Shown here: one piece after another, positions 54,396 through 64,000 of the stretch
Layout: every line of letters starts with the position of its first letter
Numbering within the stretch: position 1 is the first letter of the stretch
NCBI GenBank assembly: GCA_012845835.1
Contig: JABAKD010000014.1
Coordinates: forward strand, 9,587,701-9,651,700
Source: Undaria pinnatifida
Taxonomy: Eukaryota; Sar; Phaeophyceae; Laminariales; Alariaceae
DNA length: 64,000 nucleotides
Direction: 5' to 3'
Notes under the pieces: model-generated
Seen by the model: the letters and a program-made list of their open reading frames with translations, nothing else
Told to the model about the DNA's origin: nothing
The model's database searches: none
Program-made: the position numbers and the translations under genes

Positions 54396-54640
54396 AAATG
54401 CACTTCAGCTATGAGATCGGCCAAAAATGTTTTTTTGGTCAAAACTCAGCTTCACAAGCTGCGTGCGGGATACTTCGATCGCGCGTGTCACGGGGTGTGT
54501 ACCGTCGTGAAGGATACAGGTCGGTGACTCCCCTGCTAGTGCCAGGGTCAACAGGACTAAGGCGTTCAGCCTTGTTTTGCGCACGCAAACTGTATAACCC
54601 GCATTGAGGGGGACAAAACCAGACATCTGTGGAATTCAGT
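54396..54640 (-). repeat. R1 repeat, minus strand, divergent
   Basis: TGAGATCGG, AACTCANCTTCACAAGCTG, CGATCGCGCGT, GGATACAGGTCGGTGACTCCCC and GAGGGGGACAAAA identify it. Confidence 0.75.
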
Positions 54641-54736
54641 ATGCGTGAAACAATAAGTGTTATAGTGTGAGTTAGCGTTTGGAGTGGACTGCTTGGGTCT
54701 GCCGGGTTTGTATGCAAGTTCCTGTGTACTCACTGT

Positions 54737-54943
54737 CTATGTGTGGCAGGCCAGCGGGGGTCCAGCCCAGGCCTGATGCTCGGGTTTTTGTGCTGTCAAG
54801 TCATGATGGAACATGAGGTCGACGTCGATCGCTACTTCTCCGAAGTGATCTCTCTTCTGCTCTTGATTTAATGCAAATGCACGCTCACACACCTGTATTG
54901 ATCGAATGAAGACCGACGAGTGAGATCTGGCGTTCTTCATCAT
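54737..54943 (-). CDS. Hypothetical protein (68 aa)
   Basis: Minus-strand ATG-ATG start at 54943 to TAG at 54737. It reads MMKNARSHSSVFIRSIQVCE, RAFALNQEQKRDHFGEVAID, VDLMFHHDLTAQKPEHQ and a Pro-rich end. Balanced, soluble-looking composition with no hydrophobic segment. It lies divergent to the plus-strand exon at 55144, with about 120 bp between start regions, so a shared promoter is conceivable. Family unknown. Confidence 0.35.
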   Translation of the reverse strand: MMKNARSHSSVFIRSIQVCERAFALNQEQKRDHFGEVAIDVDLMFHHDLTAQKPEHQAWAGPPLACHT

Positions 54944-55063
54944 CAGGCGTCGGGCGGTGCACACTTGATCCTAAAGCTCTTCGAGCGCCCATCTCACACA
55001 CTACCAGGGAATACACAAACTAAATCGTGGATCCAAAACGCCAGATCCCTCCGCACCCTGCAG

Positions 55064-55470
55064 ATGGGAGCTCTTGCGCTAAAACATGATGAATGGTCGA
55101 AAGTGAATGTCGCCGTCGTAGCCGATTGCTTTTGCTCTTCCAGGCAGCCTCCTTCATGCATAAGTTTGGGTGGAGCGACCGTAAGCCACAAACTAGCGCG
55201 CCGGTTAAGAGGTGTTGGGGAAGGCCGGAATTTATTTCGCGACAAGCACGGAACGACTTCCTCCATATGAGTGTCAATCGGGACTGCGTACATACAACAA
55301 ACAAGATGTTCCCGGGTTGGTCGATTCATCCGAAGAGTCGACGTGTTAAAACGGGCATCACTAAAGGCTTGAGCCGAACAGGGCCACCAATTTTCTCGGG
55401 ACACTCAAGCTACGATATATTTGTGACCCCGGATCTTGGTATGAAAGCCACGGAGATGATGGAGAAGTAG
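55064..55470 (+). CDS. Unknown protein with a well-delimited terminal exon
   Basis: The core is an exon at 55144-55470 starting after GATTGCTTTTGCTCTTCCAG| and open in phase 0 for 108 codons to TAG: AASFMHKFGWSDRKPQTSAP, WGRPEFISRQARNDFLHMSV, NKMFPGWSIHPKSRRVKTGI, then SGHSSYDIFVTPDLG and EMMEK. It is basic and soluble with no membrane segment. Upstream, ACCCTGCAG|ATGGGAGCTCTTGCG (55064) gives MGALALKHDEWSK in a phase that could join it, but the implied intron (GTGAAT...CAG, 40 bp) would be unusually short, so the first exon is uncertain. The antisense strand also has a 136-codon frame. No family recognised. Confidence 0.45.
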
Positions 55471-57376
55471 TTCAAAGAAAATAGATAGACTAGATGTGGG
55501 AGGGGCAATACACACGTATATAATATATGAAAACGTGTGCGGTGTTCTAGGACCAACACCCGAATGGGTAGGGTGGACCGCAACTGGACCAAGTCCGGCG
55601 GAAGGCTATTCTGCAGCTAGCTACTGTTTTCTCATGGCCGGGGGTTTTGTTGGTGGGTGAGGTTGCGCAAGCCCCACACTACCCCGAATGACGATGTTCC
55701 TGGTGGCTACAATATCCCTCCCGCACCTGATCCCCAGGTCGACGTACTCACGCACCCGTATGCAACGGCAGCTTGCGCTTGCTAGAGTAGTAACGGGAAC
55801 CGCCGGTAGGGATAGCTCGCGCTGTCGATACCACGGGATCTGAAGGACACCCCAGCTAGATAGTGCAATACAATGGAGTCAAACTGACACACGATGTTTG
55901 TGTATGAATATTCAAGGAAGTGTGGTGAGCATATTATTTTAGACTAGACTATATCGGTACGCTTAAGTTTTCCCCAATCCGCCGGAGGATGAAAATAAAA
56001 TAAAATAATGGGCATGATACTTTTGTATAGGCTATACGGTATTAGCGTTTCTTTGGACACATGATTGATTGGTACACTTTTTTTCTCCGTCGACGGTTCC
56101 ACATACATACTGTAGTCACTGCATACAGTAGGTGGCCCCTTTTAAGGGCTCATTATTTTATAAAAATATTTCAAGGACGTCAGCCGTGCGTTCGACGAAT
56201 TTCAGGTCAATACTCATCTTTGCATGCTGCGTTGTTGGTACTTATAATAACTACATATGGGTGAACTTTAATTGGGAGGGCTCCTATTTTTTGTATGTCG
56301 AGCCGGCAAGGTCCCTTATATGCCGACGTCGCCATGTAAACTTGGACCTTCACAAGATACCTATTAATAGTCCTACCTTTAGAACGACCCCTAAAAATGA
56401 ACTCGACAGCAGTTAGTTGATCTCGCGCTTGGGACTTGATGAACACAAAAACAATAAGTGATATTTGTTGCAATTGAAACGGCATTGTTCAAGCGAGAGA
56501 GAGAGAAAGTGGCGGCCCCAGTTGAAGGACTCGAGCTCCCTTATTGAGTGCTTGGGCGATTGCAAACTTCTTAGAGTTGGAAGTAATGGCTCGGAGAAAT
56601 TTGCGGTGCCCTATATGACGTGTTTCCTTATCGCGCGCGCGGGATCCATTGCACGGGGCCACCTACTCCGTGTGTATTTGGGATAGCCCATTCATTGCTA
56701 CTGTTGTTTTTTAACTGTTGCTGGTACTCAGTACGATACGGCAACAACATTTGTACCGAGGAGCAAATGCTTTTGGTTTTACCACACACACCCAAAAATA
56801 ATCGTGGAAATATTACCGGGAAGTTCCCAAGCTATTATAACAGATACCGGTATCTGACAGTCTTTGTGCACTCCATGACTGCTACAATCAGGTACTATTT
56901 ATAGCTACGAATCACCCATCGATGTGTCGCTGCTGTCTCCTCCAGGTACAGGTACAAAAAAATATCCCGCATAATTAGCGCATGGGTATATCGGTATTAT
57001 CGTTCCGCCATTCCCTGGTACTTATTCTTGCGCCTCCTACTACATACAGCAGTGTAGTATATATACCGAGACGTACTACTGTAAGTAGGTGCATGGATAC
57101 TGTACCTGGTATGTGATATCGAATATTTGTTCTTGCGCCTCCTCCCGCCCGCCTCAAAGAAGCGGAAAGCTCACGTCGTAGGGCACCATAAACGATCTGT
57201 CGAGGAATTCCCAACGTACTTTCACCGATTTTTCTGCCGCCTGCGCTTTAAGTGGCATGCTTGGGTGCATGGTTTGTCAAAACTCAGCATCGTCCCACCA
57301 TTATTCGGTTGCCTGCCAACCCTCCCCCATCCCCAGTCGTTCAGAACATTTTGGTCTTGGCGTGTGCCCACAGCTC
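55471..57376. other. No resolved gene
   Basis: Frames at 56061-56416, 56465-56686 and 57127-57618 are unsupported. 57000-57180 has several TACCTGGTA motifs. Confidence 0.35.
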
Positions 57377-57595
57377 GTACGACTGTTGCTGTACTGCTGT
57401 CTGTCGCCGTCTACAGTGGGTGCAAGATCCTGTGCTGCTACAAGAAAGCATCAATTATAACATCTATCTGCAGCAGAACAAGCACAACTAACTGCTGCTG
57501 TACTGCTGTCGCCGTCTACAGTACAAGATCCTGTGCTGATATCAATTTCAACATCTGCAGCAGAACAACAACCTGTGCTTCTGCCAGCTTCCAGA
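57377..57595 (+). repeat. Tandem duplication, about 115 bp x 2
   Basis: CTGTACTGCTGTC...GTCGCCGTCTACAGT, AAGATCCTGTGCTG, TATC...ATCTGCAGCAGAACAA occur twice in order, immediately upstream of locus copy 2. Confidence 0.8.
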
Positions 57596-57764
57596 GCGGG
57601 AGAAAACAGAGCAGTTAGTTAGGTCGAAATCACAGCGTGCGTACCCTGTCTGCTCAGATGAGTGTTCGTGGGCAATCGCTCGACTACCTCACCAAACACA
57701 TGGACAGCCGCGATGACAGCCGAAGCCGACGTCCGCGCGTTTAACGGTAGCGTCCGGCCTATGA

Positions 57765-58582
57765 ACCGGTGGTGGTAGCACCAGCGGTGCTTCGGCAACG
57801 GACGCAGCGATTGCATTAAGCCAGCTGCCTGTGCTTGGCCATTTCCGGAAGGGCCTTGGTCTGGTCTTCGCCCTCTTCGCTATCGTGGTAAACTTTGCGG
57901 CACTGGTGGGTCTGCTGTACTACTTCCGGACTTCTTGCACGAGCGAGTATGGAGTGCTGCCCAATGAACCTGGAGATCTCGTACCCCCGTCACTGGCCAG
58001 TCTGGCAGACCAGGGAGGAGTGACGATCACCGCTCAAAGTTTGATTTATTATCAGGCCAACTCTACCTATTCCCAGGGCGGGCTGAATTTCTGGACCCCC
58101 TTTCAGCCGACATGCGGCTGCTCCGAGTGCAACCTGGCGTCTTGCGCGGCTACGATACCTATCGTTGTGGAATACGAGCAGTGCAATCCTTGGGCCGAGG
58201 TAAGGCTAAATGGCAGCTAGCTGTGGCTTGTACGGTGTCACCCCAGAACCTATATTATTAGACTAAACTACTGCACTAATGAGATATTATAGCGTAGCAA
58301 GAGCAACTGATGTACGTTAACTACTGTAACAATGAACTACAGCGTAATTATGTTCGAGACTATATTGACCGGACCAACAACATGGAGGTCGGAGGTCGTC
58401 AATGATTTGTTCTTGTTCTCTAGAACTTGCTGAAAACTGTATCATCACCCGTTTGGATTTTATCGTGGCTATCGGTGTGGGGAGTGCACGAGCAGCAGAG
58501 TCATCCTTGGGTCAAGTGTACGGTATCAGCTGTCTCACATAATGTACTACAGAACTCCTCTCGTTCAAGCAGCCGTTATTAA
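57765..58582 (+). CDS. Single-pass membrane protein with Cys-rich ectodomain, copy 2
   Basis: The frame is open 57765-58199, with no ATG: GGSTSGASATDAAIALSQLP, a transmembrane segment (LGLVFALFAIVVNFAALVGL), then LYYFRTSCTSEYGVLPNEPG, ANSTY (N-glycosylation site), GLNFWTPF, CGCSECNLASC and EYEQCNPWAE, ending in phase 0 at GAG|GTAAGG. Differences from copy 1 are largely synonymous in the Cys block (five of five in TCGCSECNLASC), pointing to past purifying selection. The 3' exon of copy 1 is absent. The best acceptor (TTTGTTCTTGTTCTCTAG, exon from 58424) leads in phase 0 to NLLKTVSSPVWILSWLSVWG and on to TAA at 58582, unrelated to copy 1. Upstream exon unknown. Confidence 0.52.
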
Positions 58583-59244
58583 CAGGCTGGTAGTGAAGTA
58601 AATATAGACGATATCTGTCGTTGTCGGGTTCGAGCATTGCCATTCTTGGGTTTCTTTGTGAAGACGACAACATACGCCTGCCGTCCTCCCAACGACAGAC
58701 GGCGGGGGGCGGGGGGGGGGGGGTCGATTCGGAAACTGACCCCGAGCTCGTGGGAAACTACCGCGACAGGGTTGAGGTACTGTAAGAGACGATGATAGTC
58801 TATCTATGTCCTTTACTATGACCGAAAAAAATGGAAACTTTTACACGCTGTCAAAGCAAACAACAGTTTACTTACCGGAATACCAGTATCTGGCAGGCAG
58901 CTGATACAGCAGAGAGAGGCACACAAGTAAGGAACAGCGCAACAACGGAATATAAGGCACAGTTGTCGGGTACGCAAGAAAAGTTCAATACAAGAAGCCG
59001 TGCTCAGCGTTGAGCGCCACACATACCCCTACAACCACCAGCCTGTCTACGATCAGCGTTGCTCAAGGCTGCCGTCACAATGTGGGTTTTATGCCTTGCT
59101 CAGACGTGGTGTTTGTTGTAGGGGCTTCTATAAATAGTGTGGGATGCATATGTCAGCTTCTACGAACGGTGTAGTCTATGCGTACAACTCTTCCTTTCGT
59201 GTAGGCAGCCGTCCTTTGCTCTAATAACTCTTTCTTTGCCACCA
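58583..59244. other. Spacer
   Basis: G13 tract near 58715. Frame 58831-59013 unsupported. Confidence 0.35.
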
Positions 59245-59466
59245 ATGGACATAAAGGCAGCTGCTCCTCGTCTCGTGCAGGTAGTTTACGCTGTAGCCTT
59301 TGATGGCAGGTGGCTGCTACCGACGGTGCACAACAGTGTAGACATTTTCCTTCGTTCTGGCAACACTTTTATTTTGACGATAGCGATAGCCCGTGCACGG
59401 TACGGTCCCCTAACGCATTTCAGTACCACCAGTCCTCTGGTGTACACATCATTGGTCTGGTATTGA
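59245..59466 (+). CDS. Hypothetical protein (73 aa)
   Basis: ATG in a strong context (GCCACCAATGG) to TGA: MDIKAAAPRLVQVVYAVAFD, GRWLLPTVHNSVDIFLRSGN, then the hydrophobic TFILTIAIARAR and a Thr/Ser/Tyr-rich end. The frame extends upstream without an ATG to about 59137. GTGCAG at 59280 could alternatively be an acceptor. No homologue. Confidence 0.3.
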   Translation: MDIKAAAPRLVQVVYAVAFDGRWLLPTVHNSVDIFLRSGNTFILTIAIARARYGPLTHFSTTSPLVYTSLVWY

Positions 59467-59837
59467 AGTCGGTGGTGCAACCCCTCCAGAGGCCTGGCCC
59501 TGCATGGACAACGGAAACTCGCAATATGCCGTATTAATAGTATCAGCAACAAGTACTTACCTGTACACATGTAGCATACTGTAACGGCTCTAGACACCTA
59601 AACTCTCAAATCTGTTCTGCGCTCACGGTATAAAGTCTAACGTTCTTGGTGCACCGCGGAGTGAGCAAGGTTCCTCCGTAAGTGTTGCAGTGGTGGCTTC
59701 CTGTTGTGTGCCACGACTAATCACAGGCTATACTATATAACAGGAACAATGTACATCAAGTAGGCAACAAAGAAAGCATCGACGACAGCAACGAACGGCT
59801 CTTGTTTGCCATCCTTGGGGATCCATTACCATTTATG

Positions 59838-60925
59838 TAGAGTTTCGACCAAATCTTCGATCTCACAGCTGGAGTGTATTTTTACCACTGGTAAATATAT
59901 GTGACCTATACCTGTTGTCAACCCTCCCCCCCCCCCCCCCCCCACGACCCCCCCACCTCCTGCTTCTTTTCTTTTCCCCCGCTCCCTCTTGCTCAAACGC
60001 CCCGCCTAACATCGAAATCTGTCAGAGTAATAAGCACTTCCACGCACTTGATATCACCTCATTATCTTTCTAGAGCTACCCATGCCGCTGCTTCAATTCA
60101 CCCCCCCCGCCCCCCCCCCCAACGCCCCCTCCTTCCCCACCACCCGCACCATCGCCTAGACCTAGCACCACGCGTATAGCAAACCTCTACATATATGCAA
60201 CCTGAAGATGTTCAAAAAACCTTTTGCCCCCCCCCCCACCCCCACCCCCTCGAACACTCACCCCTCTCCTCATTGGTTGTACTACTTACAGGATATACAT
60301 GATAAACTGGTGCATTCTTTCCAAAACCGTCAGATTTATCCCCTTAAAGGATTCATAGTTTCCACTCACAGATTGACTTGCCCCGCCCGTTCCCGCCCCC
60401 CCCCCCCCCTTCCCGCTCCCTCTTGATCAAACCCAGGCCCCCACGTCCTTAAAAACTTCCGCCCTCCCCTCACCGGTTTTTTTACTTACAAGATTCACTT
60501 GATAAACTGATGCATTTCCTTCCACAGCTGTCAGATTTTGTCCCCCTCGAAAATGGGTTTTATAGTTTCCGCGCACAGACTAACTAACATCACCCTGTTG
60601 ACCCTGATAGCTACACTGTCGTTGCAATGGGAGTCGCCGACCTATATCCTTAATGAGGACATACAACCCGTGATACACGCGATCGGAGTATCACACACAG
60701 CTTGCAAAGATGAGTTTCGACAAAATCTTCGATCTCAAACTGGAGTGTATTTGAATTTTTGTATGATAACATATTTGGAGAAAACGGTCGACACGCACTC
60801 TGAATATTATATATATATATATATTCATCCCTACCCGTAATACGCGCGATCGGAGTATCACACGCAACTTGCAAAGATGATTTTCGACAAAATTTTCGAT
60901 CTCACAGCTGGAGTGTATTTTCATG
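59838..60925 (+). repeat. R1 cores and C-rich modules, + strand
   Basis: Order: an R1 3' fragment (59838-59885), C-runs, CACCCGCACCATCGCCTAGACCTAGCA module (60140), GATAAACTGGTGCATTCTTTCC module, C-tract, GATAAACTGATGCATTTCCTTCC module, R1 core (60540-60756), (TA)n, and another R1 3' fragment (60838-60925). Matches 39080-40262 in order and strand. Confidence 0.8.
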
Positions 60926-61694
60926 TTGTATAATATATCCCTAGCTCTAACCCTACCCTGTGATGAAACCGAATCAACGAATCAACCAATCAACATAGTA
61001 GGAACGATCCCCTTCAATCACCTCGTACACAGTGGCCTTCAACTACTGCAGTTTCTCTAATAACGAAACTAAGTGCTATTAATAACCTCTACTGCTCCCT
61101 GGGAGCTCCCAAACCTGTTTGCGCAAACCGTTTTTTTTTTTTTTTCGCTCTTTTTGGGGCCGGGCGCTCTTTTTGGGGCCGGGCGCCTATCAATACTTCC
61201 CTATTTACCGGCGCTGGTACTGTTTGTCGCTGCGTTTAGGAGGTATCGGTTACACTTGCAAGCCCCTGGTTCATCGTGTGTACCCAACCCTCCTTTCATT
61301 GCCGTCCGCCCCACTAGGAATTACTTCAACTGTAGACTAATACCTTATTATTATGTCGCACCTTTATTCCAATATGTTATGCTTCAACTATGACATATCC
61401 ATCGACCGCTCCAATGTACCGTTGCTTTAACTGTCGTCTGTTCAACCACATATTGTTTTTGTTTCAAGCCGAACACCCATCGTATCAACCTCGTCATCCA
61501 TCGATGTCTGTTTCATTGTACTTTGGTTCAACTACTGTGGAGGCCTTCTACCTTTCTACCTCTTGATTCTTGGTAGTGCGTTATAGGGGCCTGCCGCATT
61601 TGGGCGGGTACTCCACGGCATTGCACTACTAGTGCAGCTTTCCCACGTAGTCGCTGTTAGATGTGCGCCGTAACTACAGAGCTAACAGCCGGCG
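60926..61694. other. No resolved gene
   Basis: Besides the 61130-61190 duplication there is a Leu/Phe/Pro-rich frame (61073-61393) that may be partly intronic. Confidence 0.3.
61130..61190 (+). repeat. T14 run and 20-bp tandem duplication
   Basis: GCTCTTTTTGGGGCCGGGC occurs twice in succession after the T run. Confidence 0.85.
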
Positions 61695-62063
61695 ATGACT
61701 GCCGGGTCAGCGATCAGCAAAAATATGGCGTCCCCCTACTGCACTACACTCTCACCTTTGTATGTATGCTTCGTGCCCAACACTCATCGTGTATCTCGAC
61801 AATTGTTGCGATCTGTTCCATTACTGCTGTACGTTAATCTGAAACTGCCCTTCTGTCCCATGGATTGTTATTTTTTATGTTTCGGCACTACGACAATTTG
61901 TGGCAAACAGGTGTTGGCGTTATCGGCCGGGCTTATCGTGTACGTCAACGTGGCCTTCACCGCTTTATTTGCCATGGTCCTGGGTATGATACCGTGTTCA
62001 AAGAAGGGCGGGGCGACGAGGTCTACCTTCTGGGACTTTGTTGTTTCCGTTGCGGGTGACTAG
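61695..62063 (+). CDS. Hydrophobic exon Q, paralogue of 45.9 kb exon
   Basis: The frame is open 61695-62063 (122 codons, ATG first). The supported part begins after ATTTGTGGCAAACAG| at 61913: VLALSAGLIVYVNVAFTALF, AMVLGMIPCSKKGG, ATRSTFWDFVVSVAGD, stop. It shares the IVYVN-A core, PC and Lys cluster with exon P and the same acceptor-like string, hence an exon of the same family with one transmembrane helix. The 5' 70 codons may be intron. It lies 3.7 kb downstream of the copy-2 Cys-rich exon in the same orientation. Confidence 0.45.
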   Translation: MTAGSAISKNMASPYCTTLSPLYVCFVPNTHRVSRQLLRSVPLLLYVNLKLPFCPMDCYFLCFGTTTICGKQVLALSAGLIVYVNVAFTALFAMVLGMIPCSKKGGATRSTFWDFVVSVAGD

Positions 62064-62066
62064 GTA

Positions 62067-62319
62067 ATGGCGGGAGTCATGCTGCAGTACATGTGTTGTT
62101 ATGTACAGCGCAAGCAAGTGATTAAGATGGAGGGAATTCAACAAAAAAAAAACATTCTTCTTATCGAAGCGAGCCTTGTCGAATCATTTCAAATTTACAC
62201 CAGCAAAAACAAAAGCCAGATTGAGTTCCACACAAACAAATGTCAAACAAATTGGGAACTTGAAGCTTCAGCCCTTACAAGTTTTCTTTTAACGTTTGTT
62301 CGTGGTGACACTACGGTTT
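62067..62319 (+). other. ORF continuing into LTR; not called a gene
   Basis: A 97-codon ATG frame (62067-62360) is Lys/Gln-rich and its last residues are LTR sequence (GTGIRILGFP), so it is at best a fusion with the inserted element. Confidence 0.3.
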
Positions 62320-64000
62320 CAGGTACTGGTATACGGATATTGGGGTTTCCTATGCTTTAGGGGAGCGTTCTTGAGAAGTGTTTGAGTGTTCTTACGTGGA
62401 AGGTTGCCTCACGCGAGGCAGTCTACGACGGTAACGATGCGACTCGGGCTTTGATGGAATGATGCTGCCCGAATATATGGCCAAGGGGAGTCTGTGACAA
62501 CAAGGTACAGCTCACTCGTGTATGTTCTGCGTGGTTTATATATTGGCTTTTGACAATCAGGTACTGGCGCCTGTGTGTGTTTGGTGATACCAGAGTATAC
62601 GATACCTTCCTCGTCTATACGGCACAGGGGCAAGCCGCGCAACTACTAGCTTGCGTCATCTACAGCAGTTCTAAACAACACGATTATCGTATCGGTCCGA
62701 GCCCGGACCTGCTGAAGGGGTGCTATCATGCCAGAGGGGGATGAGCCGCTCCGGCAGCGTATTTTAGAGCTGTGCAAGGGAGTTGACGCCGCAACAACGG
62801 CGAGGCATGCGGCTGGGGTGGCAAGGGCTTTGGCATCGTGGGTGGCAGCTGAGAGATGACTGGAGGTATTAGCCGAGGCATCGACTGAGCGAGGCGCTGA
62901 GTTTACGACAGCGGATTACCTAGCAGCGGCGTTAGCAGATGATTACTTGGCAGCCGAGAGAGCATTGAGGGTGTCCTCGGAGGCCACGACTCAGCCAGAC
63001 GTGACGTCGGCAGAGAAGGTGAAAGCGAAAAAGAGTCCTGCAGTGAGGCAGCAGCAGAAGCCGCTTCACCACCCAAGCAGCAGCAGCAGCGACAGTGAGG
63101 GCGGTGGAGCGCAGTCATGGGCTAGGAGCGGTATGGGCGGTGGCGTACAACAGTTGGTCGGGGGGGGGTCATGGGCTAGGGGCGGTATGGGCGGTAGCGT
63201 ACAACAGTTGGTCGGGGGGGGGTTGGGTGGCGCACGCAGTCTTGGTGCAGGGGCGGTTTGGGCCACGGAGGATGGCAGGCGAGGTTGGGCTAGAAAAGGG
63301 CATCAACTCACCCATTCGACCCAATGAACTCGAAAGAAGGGGTTATGATTACGCTGATTCACCGAGAAGGTCGGCGGTGTACGGTGGTTGGGGAGATGAG
63401 TGTGAAGGAAATGGGGTATGACGAGGAGAACGAGGAGGAACAGGGAGGTTACAGCAGCAGCAACTGCAGCAGCAACAGCAGCAGCAACAGCAGCAGCAAA
63501 AGGCTGGATGGGTGATGGGATGGAATATCATCGTTCCCCTTTGACAGTGGCAAGACTTCACCTGCATTCCTCGAGTACCAGGCGCATGTCATGCTTTGGT
63601 TTTCAGATTTGGTCAACCTATTGGGGTCGACCCAGTGAACGAAATTGCGATCTGCTTCTTTTATCGTTTTTCACTGGGGGCAACTTGATGATATATTTCC
63701 GGGCTTGTTTTCGTGGCAGCAGACATGGGCACTGCTTTCTGGTTGCAGATTTGACTGAGTGAGGTGGTATTTTTATTTATTTTTTTGGATTTCGCGATGA
63801 ATGACTGAAGCCAATAGGACGCGTCGTTTTCGCCGAGCAGAAGGGGGGGGGTGACTGCATGCTCAGCGTACGCTGCGACCAATGAATTGTGCCGAGCACG
63901 GGTGGGGGGAATGGTTGTGCTCGGACACAGATAGTTCATCGTAGATTATGGATTTTTGAGTTTTACGTTGTGCCTTAGATATGCGTTACAGATACGCGCG
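62320..64000 (+). mobile_element. LTR element, relative of 28.7-33.5 kb, cut by window end
   Basis: 62320-62690 is a divergent LTR (TACTGGTATACGGATATTGGGG..., GAAGGTTGCC..GAGGCAGTC, GACAACAAGGTACAGCTCACTC). It is followed by CACGATTATCGT, then a gag-like frame and, at 63570-63990, sequence matching 31260-31750 (CATGTCATGCTTTG, TATCGTTTTTCACTGG, GACTGCATGCTC, CCAATGAAT). The 1-kb segment at 30221-31259 of the first element is missing here. The 3' LTR would lie beyond the window. Confidence 0.7.
62728..63327 (+). pseudogene. Gag-like ORF with one in-frame TGA
   Basis: ATG at 62728: MPEGDEPLRQRILELCKGVD, ALASWVAAER, TGA at 62857-62859, then LEVLAEASTERGAEF, DYLAAERALRV, a Lys/Gln/Ser-rich linker with CAG repeats, and two copies of SWARGGMGG-VQQLVGGG (63115-63170 and 63169-63225). 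The N-terminal part is Ala/Glu/Leu-rich and helical. A last segment (63324-63515) reads HREGRRCTVVGEM with a Ser/Asn tract from CAG repeats. No zinc knuckle. Only one stop in about 200 codons, so this copy is younger or less decayed than the one at 29140. Confidence 0.5.

Overview
This looks like a gene-poor, repeat-rich stretch of a eukaryotic nuclear genome. The evidence is direct: coding-looking segments are short and often lack an ATG. Several stop exactly at GTAAGT/GTGAGT-type splice donors or begin after polypyrimidine-AG acceptors. No rRNA, tRNA or operon-like gene packing is visible. Composition is intermediate GC with many CAG/CTG, GTA, poly-C and GACCC arrays. An alga or other protist (a stramenopile or red alga, for example) would fit, but that is a guess and nothing in the window fixes the lineage.

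Layout. 0-7 kb: a polypyrimidine duplication, one intact copy of an unknown exon family (808-1226), a small two-exon model (3996-4326) and short hypothetical ORFs. 7-13 kb: a 13-bp minisatellite, a 1.5-kb dispersed repeat (R3) and a second copy of repeat R2. 13-21 kb: a 409-bp tandem repeat, CAG-rich duplications, a 170-nt exon candidate, and three further copies of the 0.8-kb exon family in alternating orientation (19.35-20.33 kb), forming two abutting inverted repeats. 21-28 kb: a decayed trypsin-like (S1) exon at 22459, a second R3 copy with its own palindrome, and two exon candidates.

28.7-33.5 kb is an LTR-retrotransposon-like element with two ~430-bp LTRs, a broken gag-like region and no visible pol. 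A relative enters at 62.3 kb and runs off the window end. 33.6-46.1 kb and 57.8-62.1 kb look like an ancient segmental duplication. Each has, in the same order and strand, (i) an exon for a single-pass membrane protein with a Cys-rich ectodomain, (ii) a C-rich/R1 repeat block, and (iii) an exon encoding a second hydrophobic segment. In the first copy the Cys-rich exon can be spliced in phase to a 3' exon; the second copy lacks that exon and may use an unrelated one.

46-57 kb holds small ORFs on both strands, a ~520-bp GTA/GCA microsatellite, two GACCC-rich arrays flanking a tandem coding-like duplication, and one well-delimited exon (55144-55470). Most of the window is repeats and decayed sequence. 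No known operon, CRISPR or biosynthetic cluster is visible. The observations most worth following are the duplicated membrane-protein locus, the alternating-orientation exon array, the GACCC arrays and a 26-bp perfect-stem hairpin at 35225-35298.
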